From contig OX155952.1 in NCBI GenBank assembly GCA_944548615.1, forward strand, positions 41,232,185-41,296,184: a stretch of 64,000 nt of DNA, written 5' to 3'. The stretch's first letter is position 1. Each line of letters opens with the position of its first letter. The notes under the pieces were generated by a model. It had not been told where the DNA came from, did not search any database, and saw only the letters and a list, made by a program, of their open reading frames with translations. This DNA comes from Micropterix aruncella. Lineage: Eukaryota; Arthropoda; Insecta; Lepidoptera; Micropterigidae. Below are positions 1 through 12,200 of the stretch, one piece after another. The position numbers and the translations under genes were made by a program.

Positions 1-110
1 GTAGCAACTGTTGCATTACTACCCTTGTGAAAATCAATAAGCATACAATGCCGAATATGTACCTCTTCTAGTATCTGGCTAGCCATCTTCTTCTTCTTGT
101 AGTGCCTCTC

Positions 111-326
111 CTACAGGAGGTTGGCTGTCAGCTTTGTGATTTTTTCCATGTCTTGGGCCAAGCGAAATAGTTCTTCTACGCTTGAGATGTTTGTCCACTC
201 TCGGATGTTGCGGAGCCAAGACTTTTTTCTTCTTCCAGCCCGTCGTTTACTGCAAACTTTCCCCATAATAATAAGCTGGAGCAGTTGGTAACGCTCATAT
301 CTCAGCACGTGGCCCAGGTACGCCAC
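111..326 (-). pseudogene. RTE-like LINE reverse transcriptase, extreme C-terminal fragment
   Basis: A 71-codon minus-strand frame reads GHVLRYERYQLLQLI, then GKVCSKRRAGRRKKSWLRNI and REW, and ends near ANLL. That order (GH-x-LR, GK/GKR basic stretch, GRRK-SWL-NLREW) is the usual tail of RTE-type and related non-LTR reverse transcriptases, downstream of the catalytic core. Fingers, palm and the catalytic YxDD are absent, so this is a 5'-truncated relic. A stop follows at 111; the next bases still encode basic residues in other frames. The lineage is inferred from the tail alone. Confidence 0.6.
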
Positions 327-2559
327 TTCCCTTTGCTCTGGCTAGCCACTTTACCCAAAACTAAAGAAATAGGATGTAAATTTTTACAAGTAAACAAGTC
401 ACTTTAACCTTAAAATGCCGTTGGCACGACCTTGAAGTGCACAATGAGCTGATTAATGTTAAGCAAATATTGACATGCATAGAAACAACAGTACTTTCCG
501 GTCCCCCTAATAATTATTTCCATTACAACCACAATTGTGTAAGAATGACCAAGTATATTAAATTAATCTTAAATTAGTTACTCAATTTAACAAAGAATGA
601 TATACAGTTAACCCGGTAACTCCCTAACATCCCTTGCGGGACCAACGGCCGACTCCCCCAATTTCCAGGTTATAATTTTTTATATGTCAAATTTCAATGC
701 GATTATTTTACAGTATTTTTTTTTATGATCCGTATAGTGGTTTACAAGTTATGGTCGTTTGTATCAAGGTTGTCGACTCGCGTCGATTTAACGCGTGAAA
801 ATGTCGCGGGCAAAAGTGATAGCTGAATTTTTACTTCGCGAGAGGAGGGGTTAATTACTCAAATTATTCCAATTAACAAAAAAACTATTAAATAACAATT
901 GACAATTAAAAAAAGTACATTAAATTACATTGGTAAGTACGATGTTGTTTTAAAAGTATTTTAAAATATCTTTATATATACATGTTGATTTTAAGCATAT
1001 ACACCAGCATGGATCTCTTAGGCAATTTATTAAAAAGTTTTGGTCCTATATAGAGACTAGTCGCCTGGAACATGGCCGAATTGGTTGGAGGTAATGGATT
1101 TTATTCCTGGTATCATGCCGATGTACTTCCTCATGGAATTGCCAAGCTGTTATTGCAATATAATTCGTAAAGAGCTTCTTGAGCGAAAATTGCAAATACG
1201 GTCAATATCCCTAGGTTTTGGAAGTATTCACAACATGGCTGCTATGGACCAACACCCACTAACGCACGAACTCTTTTCTATTGAGTACATACACTTGTGT
1301 AGGATAAGGGAATAATGATGGATAATTGTTATCACTAGTATCGTTTGTAGATTTCTATTTTATTTTGTTGAAGCTACAAAGAACTTTGAGGGTGACGCAA
1401 TATTAGCATGTGTTTTTTCAGACTCCTCACCTCATTCAAGTGTAATTCCATCTGCAGTCCAGAACTACAAAAGCATTCCTCACTGAAACAGATAATAATA
1501 CTTAAGACTAGCAATGGGTTATAGATTCAACAATGTTAAACAGCAGCTTAAAACAACACAGCTTAATCCCAGATTCATGACTTCCACCTAATCTTTCAGA
1601 ACGACAACTGTTGGAACCACTACAATGGCCAGTGCGCAAGTAACGGCAGTTCTTCATCATCCTCTCCCTCGGAGAACTGTCCACAATATGAGCTATCATT
1701 CGAATACCTCGTAAGCAAGGATCACCTGGAGTGGATTACTCTGAAAAGCGTTCATGTCACGTTTGTCAGCGTTTGCTTACAGGTGGGATCATTCATTTAT
1801 TTATTTTTATCGTGTTTTTATTCAATTACACAAAAGATCTTTCATTCAGCAATGAAGATGTATCACTATTTTTTATTGGAAATAGAAACCCCTAATTCAA
1901 TACTGTAGACTCACAGCAAGGTCAGCAATTTTGTTACAATTGTTAAAATTGACAGAGCCGCAATAGCTATTGTTTTTTATGCTTGCAGTAAAGGTTGTTA
2001 TTTTTAAAGCGCCTTAATTTTATTTCCAAAGAAACGCAATTAGATTCATTGTGTACTTGCTCAATCTGTCCTCAGTTACGGGCAGATCGGCTGGGGCAGT
2101 GCGGAAAATTCTAATCTGGGTCCACTGATTAAGGGTCAAAATGCCCTTATCAGTGTGATTAATGAGAAACCATTCTGCTTCCAATCTGAATGTCTATTTG
2201 TGGACTCCCCAAATATGTACTGGTTGACATGCAACAAGTATGTATGTATTTGGACAATTCTAATGTGCTACCATGGGGAACAGCATAATAGCGTATGGTA
2301 AATCCAGCAAGAATTACAACACAAGGCAGTGCAAAACAGTGCCCACTGTTTTGGACATTACATATCTCTAGAATCAAAAATGTGTAATATATTGCTCACT
2401 GACGTGCATAATGGGGACATAACATATCCTGGATTAAAGGGATTGGAGATATGGTGGTTTCATAATAAAATTAAAGTGGAATGTGAGATGACAAAAATTG
2501 TGTCGTATTACAAATTAATAATAAAAATCGTACTCGTATTACAAAATTAAGATTACAAA
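327..2559. other. No gene recognised; AT-rich DNA with degenerate ORFs
   Basis: Only short open frames occur (for example 1085-1315 plus and 1508-1699 minus). None has a recognisable motif, a convincing splice context or codon use unlike chance. The acceptor-like tract at 1410-1420 is followed by frames that close quickly. Parts are probably old repeat DNA. Confidence 0.4.
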
Positions 2560-2990
2560 GTTTACTAGGACTATTGTTTATTAACATTATTATTTATTCT
2601 GGACAGGCAGCTTTGCTGATACGTCCAGATCAGATCTTGTAAAGCTAGTCATACATAATATTAACAAGTTTTTAGGAACAAATCGAGTCTATTTTTAAAT
2701 TGATTGACAAACCTTGCACTAATCACTTTAAATGGTAGTTTATTCCACATGTCCACCACTCAATTTTGCAGAACGTTCCTAAGAGGATTATATTTACATT
2801 TTGCAGGGCTCAGTTTTTTCTGTGATGAACATTTGTGTTGATGTTGAATTTGTAAATATTCTGAGCCCAGGTACATCATAATAATATATGGGAATTTTAT
2901 GTCTTAATCTTTGTCGTCTTTGTTTGAGAGTAGTCAGTCCAAGCAATCTTCATAATTCCTATTCTTTTAATTTTATGGCAACTATACTAG
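2560..2990 (-). pseudogene. CR1-like LINE reverse transcriptase tail, degenerate
   Basis: Read on the minus strand, frames give a NYEDCL-x-LLG-like block, then LTTLKQRR, and further down NKLPFKVISARFVNQFKNRL. The last block is the WN-x-LP...F-x-x-L-x-x-L signature that ends many CR1/L2/jockey ORF2 proteins. The reading frame is interrupted by stops and shifts. The first block matches the same family at 8752-8990, so this window holds two relics of one LINE family. Confidence 0.6.
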
Positions 2991-3205
2991 ATTTTTTTTA
3001 TAACTTCTCATTTAACAGTTTGATTTTTAATTTTATTTTGTTCTACTTGTAATTTAGGTTTAGTAATAAATCAAGTACCACCAAGACACAGACAATATAT
3101 TATTTTGTCTAGTGGTCTGGTAAAATCCAAATAAACATTATAATACAGGGCTGCTATTTTGTAAATAAAAAGGCAACAAAATTGAAAAATAATATTTTTT
3201 TTCAG

Positions 3206-3364
3206 TCAATTGTTCACGAGCTAATGCGGCAGAAATGCGGATCAAACATAGACTCTGGCCTGCAAAAAAGAGACAACAAAGTTACCAGACTAATTTACAT
3301 CCGCAGGGACGGCAGTTCTTATATTCACACGCCCCTGTCAAACAGCCACAACGGTGATGTAGAG
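3206..3364 (+). CDS. Candidate internal exon of an unidentified gene (53 codons)
   Basis: A polypyrimidine run and CAG acceptor end at 3205, and a GTATAT donor starts at 3365. The 159 bp between them are open in phase 0 at both ends. The peptide begins SIVHELMRQKCG and includes RRDGSSYIHTPLSN. Composition is balanced and non-repetitive, unlike the surrounding AT-rich DNA. It joins in phase to the terminal exon at 4579-4728; an antisense LINE (3420-4450) lies in the intron. I do not recognise the family. The hydrophilic sequence would suit a cytoplasmic C-terminal tail, but that is inference. Upstream exons probably lie outside the window. Confidence 0.5.
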
Positions 3365-3365
3365 G

Positions 3366-3393
3366 TATATAATATATATATATATATATATAT
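3366..3393. repeat. Short (AT)n microsatellite
   Basis: About 26 bp of alternating AT directly follows the candidate donor at 3365. Confidence 0.8.
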
Positions 3394-3419
3394 TAATAAA
3401 TACAACCTACCTTGGGGTT

Positions 3420-4450
3420 AACTGCCTGGGGTCGCACCTATCATAATGTGACTGGTGGACTATGGATTAACGACCGGCTTTGGTAAAGACAGCTGTCTTA
3501 CCACATGTGAGCGTGCACCTTACCACCCATTCACATTCCCTTCGAAGCCATCGCAGTTAATCGCAGTTATAAATATTTTTTTCTGGGAAGGAGTTGAATA
3601 TTTTCCTAGAGAGAGCAAGACTTTTAGAGACGCAGATTTGGCTGGCAAACCACAAACGCCAACTTCTACCTCATGATAATGAACAGTGAAGCCGTTCCAG
3701 GTGATGGCATTTGCAAGATCATAGTATCTATTTTGTTTGTACTCATGGTATTTGGGGATATTAGACTCCCATGCAACTGTTAATTCTATAGTAAGCCATC
3801 TTCCGAGATAGGGAGTAAAGAAATATACCTGGACGGAGAACTGTACATCGGAGACTTTCAGGAAAATGATACTGCTTAGAGACTGGATTAACGTCTAGAA
3901 TCCAGTCTCAAGCTTTCTCGATTCTAGAGAAGATTTAGAGTGTAATGTTTTTTACGTTTTGAGCCATCCTGCACAAACTATATTGAGGATTTTGACTGTA
4001 TTGTCAGACCCTAGATGGGACTAGCCACTGACAGGCTAATTACCTCGCGCAAGGACTTTATCATGACAATAGGTGTACCTTGATCTAAGGTGGACGACTT
4101 GCAGCCAGCTAAAATATGCCTAGCTGTGCAAGAGGCACTGCTACAAAGAAGTCATGAACTATCCTCCGAATAGCTCTAGCAAACGAGTTTCACTGGGGTT
4201 TGGAAGTGTATTCTTAAAGACATTGAAATAAAATTTCTGCACCTGGTGTCCAGTCATCCAACATTATCTTCCAGTGCTTTTAAAGAGGGGTCCAAAACTC
4301 CCCAATTCTGACATTGAACGCCAACAGCATGGACATACCAAAGCTGGTGTATATTGCTCATGGTTGTAGCGCCGTACCCTGACCAGCACATTTAGGCTAG
4401 AGCTAGCAAGGAACTTTTTATGAAAGTTACAGCGGGTTTGTAAATCGTTT
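3420..4450 (-). mobile_element. RLE-type LINE, 3' portion, antisense to the candidate gene
   Basis: The reverse complement matches the copies at 7690-8760 and 59385-61090 in order: the DWTPEMLKF/RHILAG region (about 4085-4450), the endonuclease-like block with LYSLSRK (about 3780-3870), and the 3' UTR with ACATGTGGTAAGACAGCTGT (about 3420-3530). Many stops make it dead. It retains the endonuclease segment that the 7490-8587 copy has lost. It sits in the putative intron between exons 3206-3364 and 4579-4728. Confidence 0.7.
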
Positions 4451-4578
4451 GATTCACTATAACCATATACTGCGTGCTGTGATATTGTCGGATAATTGCA
4501 ATAGAATTAGTAAAAATACTAATAGTCTGTACTTTTGTTCAAACTATGGATTAAAAAGCTAATTGCGTTTCTTTACAG

Positions 4579-4728
4579 AATAACGATTATGTGACAAGCC
4601 CCATTCAGCCGAAAGAGACTTTCTCGATAAAACGCCTGTCTGAAAAATTTGCAAGCGTCGCATTCAAATCAGGCAGGGACTGCGTGGAAAACGACGCATT
4701 CGAAGGCATCGGCGATGACGATTTGTAG
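4579..4728 (+). CDS. Candidate terminal exon of the same unidentified gene (49 residues plus TAG)
   Basis: A good acceptor (GTTTCTTTACAG) ends at 4578. The frame then stays open in phase 0 to TAG at 4726-4728. The peptide starts NNDYVTSPIQPKETFSIKR, contains KFASVAFKSGRDC, and ends with an acidic tail GIGDDDL. Joined to 3206-3364 it gives a 102-residue hydrophilic C-terminus without transmembrane segments. Base composition is clearly higher in GC than the flanks. No family recognised; the exon call rests on splice sites, phase agreement and composition. Confidence 0.5.
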   Translation, partial: NNDYVTSPIQPKETFSIKRLSEKFASVAFKSGRDCVENDAFEGIGDDDL

Positions 4729-5416
4729 CTTTACCGACTGAGCTGTACGCTATTATCAAATAAGAAAAATCTATGTGTATATTATTTTTGTATAAAATTG
4801 TCCTTTTAAAGTAATAGAATAAGCGGAACTCTGGTGGTAATTTAGCCAATTGATAGGATAATAATGTGAGAGATCTTATTTACAAATATTTACACAAAAA
4901 CGAAGCCATATTTTTTTTTCGTAAGTTATTACAATGTTTAACTATAATTAGCGATTTAAAAAATTGCAGTTTTATCATAATATTCCACGTTCAAGCATCT
5001 GATAATCTCAATTACTAATTCTAGGGTAGGTTGAATTGTAAGAGGACCAAATGAAAACATATTTACTGTCATTTTGTTTGTTCTTTTTTAGCAATGCGGT
5101 GCCAAATTTTTTACACTACTATTATTGCTCTCTATTACGTTACATTTGATTTGTGATAATTTTATACAATATGTTATATTTATTATACGCATAATATGTA
5201 CCTTATCATTTTACTGTACCTATCTAAAAACTGTAACTCTAAAATAACATATCACTTTAATCTTATTTTATACTGATTATTTCGTTTTATTATACGATTA
5301 ATATTATTAAATTGATACAAACTGAGAATCTCAATCAGAATTATTGTATTTCTAGTTCGATGCAGCAGCTCGTCCTTATTATCAGTGAATGATGATTTTA
5401 TAATAGAGGAGCAAAT
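4729..5416. other. No gene recognised
   Basis: Strongly AT-rich. It would contain the 3' UTR of the candidate gene ending at 4728. No poly-A site was assigned with confidence. Confidence 0.4.
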
Positions 5417-5967
5417 ATGCAAAAGAAAACTTATTCACCATGTCCAATGGAGAAAACCATAAAAATTTGCCATTTGAATATCCGAACGAATGTCCTACCA
5501 CATTCCAATTGCGCCAAATACCTTGGCTTCCATTTGGATAGACGACTCACATGGAAAGATCACCTAAAACACAAGAGGGATGAGATCAACGTGAATTACA
5601 GAAACATGTATTGGCTTATGGGTAGGAATTCTACGCTGTCGGTTGACAACAAACTCTTAATCTACAACTCGATCCTGAAACCGATATGGACATATGGCAT
5701 CCAGTTATGGGGGTGCCCGGCGAGAGCAACATACTCTGCCTACAGCGAGGCCAAAATTGCATCCTGCGCTCTATTGTGAATGCGCCCTGGTACGCAAAAA
5801 ACGAGGAGATCCATGACTATCTCAACATGCCAACAATAGCCGCAGAGATTGCACGGCTAAAAGTAAAGCACGCCGAGCGCCTGGCACTGCAGCCAAACCC
5901 TCTCATCGCTACATTGCTTCCTTCCACAAACCTGGTGAAGAGACTGAAGAGAGCCCAGGTTCTGTAA
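5417..5967 (+). pseudogene. Jockey-clade LINE reverse transcriptase C-terminal region, frameshifted
   Basis: The first frame (5417-5779) carries AKYLGFHLDRRLTWKDHL and LKPIWTYGIQLWG, the thumb/connection motifs of jockey-like ORF2. Near 5715 the homology moves to the overlapping frame (5686-5967), which continues with NCILRSIVNAPWY, NEEIHDYLNMPT and KHAERL, again typical of jockey. One frameshift therefore breaks an otherwise recognisable 180-residue tail. The catalytic core is missing, so this is a 5'-truncated copy. Confidence 0.85.
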
Positions 5968-6880
5968 AGAGAAGATCGTGGCACTGGCCACCATCCTCAT
6001 AAAGTTTGCTGCTGGCAACAAATCCTTTTATAGTCGCAAGACTGATTAAGGATAAGGAGAAAAGTAAATATATCGACGATATTTTGCTGAAACTACCATT
6101 CAAGTCAATTTCAAACAAAATATGCCAATTCAAAGTGTTTTTGAACAAATAAGTCCGATAAGTTAGGTTTTGCATCAATTTTTCACTGAATGGAACACTC
6201 GTCAGAAAAACGAATGATATATTGTGACCTACGACTGACTCTCATGAGTGGCTAATGGGATACATTTGGTTTTGCTCGAGCTGGCATTGGAAAATACGTC
6301 GGTACGTTTGTTTTGATGAATGATCATTTTTGAATGTATGACCAGTATGGGATTACAGCGGAGTATCAATTATCCGGATCAATTGGGAAAGGGATAAGCC
6401 CGATAATGACTCTAATTTTTACATGATCGGATGCATACTTTGGATGGTTAATTAGATAGTGGTTTATTAGACTCCTGCAAAGAAATCACGAAGCACATAA
6501 ATAGCTTCAAGTCAAACTCTGTCAAGCGAAGCAATAAATAGCTCAAAGTCAAAGTCAATCTCAATTAAAATGTTGAAACTAAAACCCTTCCTAATACTGT
6601 AATTACACAAATTCCTTTCCCTTATGTTGGAAAACTTCTCTTACCACTCATATTCCCAAAACTCCCAACGTCCTAACCCTAAGTGACATATTATGCCCAA
6701 TCGGCATTGCTCCATTTTAATCCAAAATCAAATCTACAAGTATCTGTCTGAAAATGCCATAATTCCCCAAATACAATCGGACTTCTGTAAACTCCACAGC
6801 ACTCATTGTTATGAAATGATATTTTATCAGCCTTAGAAAATAACACTCATCCTTTTAGTATTACTAGACTACAGTGGGGC
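5968..6880. other. No gene recognised; probable LINE 3' flank
   Basis: The first part (to about 6150) is probably the remainder of the jockey 3' region. Beyond it I see only AT-rich sequence with short frames. Confidence 0.4.
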
Positions 6881-6881
6881 G

Positions 6882-7395
6882 GTGTCGACTACAACGGCCG
6901 AACCAGTCACCCCAGGCTAGTATAACGATATGTGATCATTTCAGCCGTGAGATGAGCGTAGAAGACTTAGACTTGCGTAGAGACAATACAAATCTACTGT
7001 CCAGCTATGCTAACATGCCTGTCAGAGACCAATGCCTTACGGCGAGGCACTGGGAAAGGTACCCAGCGGGCAGCCTCGCCTCCTGACTACCAGTTCTGGA
7101 TGGATATCCGTCTGGAATTAGCCATCATTCCTCCTGACTGGTTACAGGTTCGAGGTTGCTTGCGAGGTTCTCTCCCTTACGCAGCAGTAATACGGTGTCT
7201 ACTAAATCTATCGTGGACCACGGCATCCTTTGCCAGGCTCTTCACCCTGTGTCGGGTAGCTGAATGGTCGTTTCAAGAGCAACACTGAAGAGCAGTTGCC
7301 CTAAGGTTAACAATTACCCCCCCTCTACAGACAACAAAACTTTCCAGACTCCTCCAGCTGTCATTCGGGATGCACAATCAATTTGCTAACGTTGC
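6882..7395 (+). mobile_element. SINE-like repeat, copy A of the 665-bp family
   Basis: It opens with GTGTCGACTACAACGGCCG and aligns by eye with copies at 46465-46800, 46870-47546 (minus) and 59647-60311. Shared landmarks are GAGCGTAGAAGACTT, CTTACGGCGAGGCA, the TTCGAGG-GCTTGCG core followed by CTCTCCCTTACG, and the AGACTCC...GCACAATC block. No coding motif is evident. The core resembles a pol III B box but I cannot assign it firmly. Confidence 0.6.
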
Positions 7396-7487
7396 ACTTT
7401 TAAATTTAAATAAATAAAAATTCGCAAATTTAAATCAAAATTCAGCATCTCTGGCATCCGTCATACAACATTATATTTCAGTGCATT

Positions 7488-8760
7488 GAATGAGGAATGC
7501 AAAAGTCCCCAAGTATTGTCCAGTCATTCTGGCCTTCAAGGTTGACAGCACGCGCCATACTATTGCTGTTGTAGTCTCCTTGCAAGAGGGATTTCTCCTG
7601 GTCCACATCGCTCATGGTAGTACTACCATACCCTACACCAGTACGGTTCTGGCTAATTCAATCATTCTCTTCAATCATTCAATCAATCTCTTCAGGTCCA
7701 AACAAAATTTTGGGCTAGCGCTTAAACTGCCCTCTCTGCTCTACGCCAACTCCAGAATAACCAAAAATTCGATTCTGTGCAATTCCAAAGATCCGGCAAT
7801 ATCGAAGCACGTAATAAGTGGCCGTAGTGATTCAAATGAACTACAAGCCCGCGTAGACTTCCACAAAAAGTTCCTTACTGGAATCAGCCAGAATGGCACT
7901 GGTCTGGGGTATGGCAGTACAACCACGAGCGACGTGGACTTGAAGAAGTCTCTTTTGCGGGGAGATTACGACAGCAAGAGTATGGCTCATGCTATTGGCC
8001 TTCAATGCCAGAATGATTGGACAACAATTGTGGACTTTTGCATTCCGCCTCCAATGCACTGGAAGGTAATGCTCTATGACTGGACGCCAGAGATGCTGAA
8101 ATTTTATTTGAATGCCTTTCAGCATACACTTCCAGACCCCAGTAACCTCGCTCGTTGGAGCTTTGCCGAGGATAGTTCTTGTCCCCTCTGTAGCAATACC
8201 CCTTGCACAGCTAGACACATTCTAGCTGGCTGCAAGGTGGCCTTAGATCAAGGACGGTACACTTACCGCCATGACAAAGTTCTCGCTGTTATTCGCGAGG
8301 TAATTAGTCTCTCAGTGGCTCGTGCCAACAAGGGTTTGACAGTATCCTCCAAACCCCCAATACAGTTTGTGCGGGATGGCTCTAAAGGCAAAAAACATTT
8401 AACTACAAAACCTTTCTCAATAATCGAGAAAGCTACAGATTGGATTCTGGAGGTTGAATTGCTTTTTAAAGATCTTGGCCTTTCCAGAAAAATAATCAAC
8501 TCTTTCTTAGAAAAATTATCTAAAACTGCAATTTGCGCATCTCAAATTCTATGGCTTCGAAGGGGGAGTGAATGGGTGGTAAGGTGAACGCTCACATGTG
8601 GCAAGACAGCTGTCCTAAACCTACCACAGCCGGTTCGTAAGTCCGGAATCCACTGCTCACCCCCCAGAAGTGTAAAAAAAAATAGTATTATGATGGGCCC
8701 GACTCCGGTCGGTGAATTCCATGGCAGCTCCGTTTGTATTTATTTATTTATTTAGCCCAG
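7488..8760 (+). mobile_element. RLE-type LINE 3' portion, rearranged copy with inverted 5' segment
   Basis: From about 7690 the plus strand carries the LINE C-terminal region: DWTTIVDF, MHWKVMLYDWTPEML, a C-x2-C-x8-H-x4-C knuckle and RYTYRHDKVL. A 3' UTR follows, ending in a GTATTTATTTATTTATT tail near 8750. The first part (7488-7660) matches the reverse complement of about 7860-8060, so the 5' end is inverted. The endonuclease-like block seen in the 59385-61090 copy is deleted after DWILEVE. Domain order suggests the R2-like (restriction-like endonuclease) group of non-LTR elements; that placement is inference. Confidence 0.7.
7490..8587 (+). pseudogene. Chimeric 365-codon frame in the rearranged RLE LINE
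   Basis: This is the longest ORF in the first 14 kb, but it is not an original gene. About residues 1-55 are read from inverted LINE sequence. Residues from about 70 on are the genuine LINE C-terminal frame, with the zinc knuckle CPLCSNTPCTARHILAGC and RYTYRHDKVL after it. Near residue 324 (DWILEVELL) an internal deletion removes the nuclease motif (PD...E-x-TVPWE) and fuses directly to FKDLGLSRKIINS, which in the other copies lies downstream. No reverse transcriptase core is present. Confidence 0.65.
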
Positions 8761-8990
8761 GAACATTGTAATATTTTGTGAAAATATTGTCATAATCAGG
8801 TCAATCTCACTTTGTTTGAGAGCAGTCTGTCCGAGTAATTCCAAGCAATCTTCGTAATTCCTATTCTTCCACTGGCATTTTGTTGACCTACACTGCACAT
8901 TTTCCAGGACATTTACGCCTTTGCATATGTAGGAGTTTAGAGCCGATCCATACTCAAAAATAGGTCTCACATGTCTTGTAGATCTTTGTA
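8745..8990 (-). pseudogene. CR1-like LINE reverse transcriptase fragment
   Basis: The minus frame reads MRPIFEYGSALN, then LENVQCRSTK, NRNYEDCLELLG and TALKQSEIDLI. This matches the RP-x-LEYGS...LE-x-VQRRATK...YE-x-RL-x-LGL-x-x-L-x-x-RR block of CR1-like enzymes. Only about 70 residues remain. Same family as 2560-2990. Confidence 0.75.
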
Positions 8991-9260
8991 AACATCTCTA
9001 TTGACAGGTTATTTTAGTAATTGCAACTGTTTTCCCATTCAAGAAAAACTCATTATTAAAACAGTTTTGAAAACAAATTGGACCTGTTTGCTTTTTGCTT
9101 TAGCGCTCCTCGTTATAAAAGTTAGCAATAAATGGGTAAATAAAACTCTGCCAGAAGTTAAATAAAGATTTAATACGATTTATCTAAGCGAACCCACTGT
9201 GAGAGATTAGAACCGTTCTCTACAGTTCAAAACTTAACCTGTACAACGTAATTGTAAAAT

Positions 9261-12200
9261 TTAGTGATTCTTTTCCCATTCCTCTCTCTCCTCTCGCTCC
9301 TTGATGACTTGTTTGACGATGGGATAGAGGTACGGGACGTCCTCCTCAAATTTGACCCACTGATCCTTGGGTAGGTAGATCTTCTGCAAGGATAACTGCA
9401 TAGCGCGGATCAGGCGGAAGTTGCGCTCGTCCACCACATGCTCAGGAACGCGTTTTAGCGCCTCTTTCACATCGTCGTCTTCAAACAGAATGTCGTCTCT
9501 GTACAAACCTGAAAACAGTTAAAATTTCACATTTAAATCAAGTGTCTAACAGACTTATCATAGATTGTAACATTAATTATATAGGGTACTAGATGGCTCA
9601 ATACAATAATAATTTGGCAACCCTTCTGCACCGCCGACATGCGAGTGGCACTGAAAGCATTGTCCGGCGAAACTAATAGCAATTTATTTGACCATCTATC
9701 ATAATGAATTTTTTTTTTTAGAAAGTTAGAAAATTATTTAACCAATCATAACAATAATAACATAAAATTATAAGTGCCAACTATCGCATTTGGCTGGTTT
9801 GGCCATATAGGCTGATTACATCCCAGAAATAATACGGAGATGTTAGAATGCCTTGTATTTGAACATAGCAGTGCCTAATTATTATGAATTGAAACCTGTA
9901 TCGCAAATCAAAATTGACATCAATTTGCCCACAAAAACCTTCAGCCACTAACCCTGGCGGTATGATCGGTAGATATTGCCACTTGGCAATAGGCCCACCA
10001 CATTGTATTCTTTTGTGTGTGCAATAAAGCTTTTCAAACAAACAAACAAACAAACATCTTAATGTAAATAATATTAAAATAATGAGCTATGATTTCAAAA
10101 TTTGTTTGTTATTGTTGTTTTATTTTGAGATAGGATACCATATAGGCATTTTTAAAATGTCATCTATTGAGCCACTGAACTTAAGAGAATTAATCAATGT
10201 TTAAAACTATGAGTGTTATTTACACTCTGAGCTGCTAAAACGAAGTACGGCATTGAGGAATCTAAAATCCTATATGATCAATAAGTGTAGTTTAATTGTA
10301 AAGTCAAAAAATATTGATTTAACATAAATATAATCTGCAACAGTAGATTACACAGTTTCCGGAATGGGCAAGAGATGGCGCGCTTATCGCGAAATGGTTG
10401 TGATGGTTGGCAACACCAACCTATTTTAGGAAAACTGTATTTTTTTACAGATACATCGCACACTTCTTGTTTACCAGGCAGTTTTGTGAAGCAAGTCAGG
10501 CACTTTTGCAAAATTGGAAAAAAACGAATTCCGTGCAGTGATTAAACATTTCTGGATGGATGAGAAAACGGCGACGGAGATACGAGATATTTTGCAGAAA
10601 GTTAATGGTACCTCCACACCTTTTCGACTATCAGTTTCTGGGTGAGCAATTTCAAACGAGCCCGTACGAGCACCAAGGATGAACCACGCAGTGGACGTAC
10701 AAAAACGCCCACAAATGAGGAAATGGTCGACAAAGTCCATGATCTCGTGTTAGCCGATCGTCGAGTGAAGTTGCGCGAAGTAGTAGAGGCCTCGGGCATC
10801 TCATATGAACGTGTGCAAAATATCGCATACGAATATTAGGGCATAAGGAAGCTGTCGGCGCGATGGGTGCCGCGTTTGCTGACTGTGGACGACAAGTGAA
10901 ATCAAGTGACTACTTCGAAGGAGTGTGTGAGGGACCACCCCTCACAAGACTCCAGGTCGTTCGGTGTGAGGTGGTGGTATCAACTTACGAGTTATCTCCG
11001 TATTGAAAGACGGTTTTGAATGAAGTGGAAGGAATTTATTGATCGAAGGTTTGAATATTGCCAGTTATAACGCTTGTTGAATAATTTACGTTGACGCGAG
11101 TGTATAGATGTGCGACTGCGGTTACGAGGATATACGGATGAGGATTGTGCGTGCGCTCCTAGTATCTTGTACCGGGCACGGCTCGAGTCTGTGGGATTAC
11201 AGACTGATGCTTCGAGACTCAGGGAGAATGCGGAAAGGAAACCAAGGAGCCGGATTCGTTGACCTAACTTGTGAGAGAGAGTGCCGAATGCCGTCGCAAC
11301 CTTGGGGGAAGGTGATCACTCGGGGAATGATAATTTGGTTGCTTTTTCGCCGATTTATATAGGGCCGTGAAATGATGCAATCAAACAATATTCCGAGTAA
11401 AAGTATTGTTTCATCGTGCCGATTCATAGCTGCACGAGTCAAAATAATAGCTGAATTGTGTCTGTGGCTTTCACTGGAAATCGATGCATTTGTTGATCGC
11501 ATGTAATGGACTTAAGGTCCGTTACAAGTGTTTGGCCATATTAAAGCGTAATTCAACTAAGTTTTTTCGCCGATTCGTGACCGTGGACGAAACATGGATC
11601 CACCACTTCACACCAGAGACCAAGTGGCAGTCGAAACAGTGGACTTCTCCAGGCGAATCTGCTCCGAAGAAGGCAAAGATGGACCCATCGGCCGGAAAGG
11701 TCATGGCCACCATTTTTTGGTATTCACAAGGTGCGATCCATATTGACTTTTTGAAGATGGGAAGAATACTAGTGACTTATTAGGTCAATTTGACGACGTA
11801 TTGAAGAATTGGCCTAGTTTGCAGCGAAAAAAAGTGCTCTTCCACCACAACAACGCTTCGGCCCATTCATCCCGAATCGCCACGGCCAAATTGGTTCTCG
11901 TACGCTCCAGACCTGGCCCTGTGCGACCTTTTTGTTCCTAAACATGACGGCTTGGAGGTAAGCGCTTGACGTCGAATGAGGGGGTCATTGTCGCCACAAA
12001 TGCCTATTTCGCAGAGTTCCAAAAATCGTATTATTCTCAGGACTTGAAAAAGTTAGAGTACCGTTGGGAAAAGTGTATCGCCCTGAAAGGGGGACTATGT
12101 TGAAAAATAAAAACAAAAACCTGTTCAATTACTGTGTTTTCTTGCCCGTTTATTTACCAGCAGATTATTACACCCTCGTATTTACCAACAGATTATTTTT

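Noticed and set aside
3792..3875. Exon-like frame reading EIYLDGELYIGD between two candidate exons
   Set aside because: The reverse complement matches the endonuclease-coding region of the RLE LINE, so it is an antisense accident. In the phase of the flanking exons it also begins with a stop.
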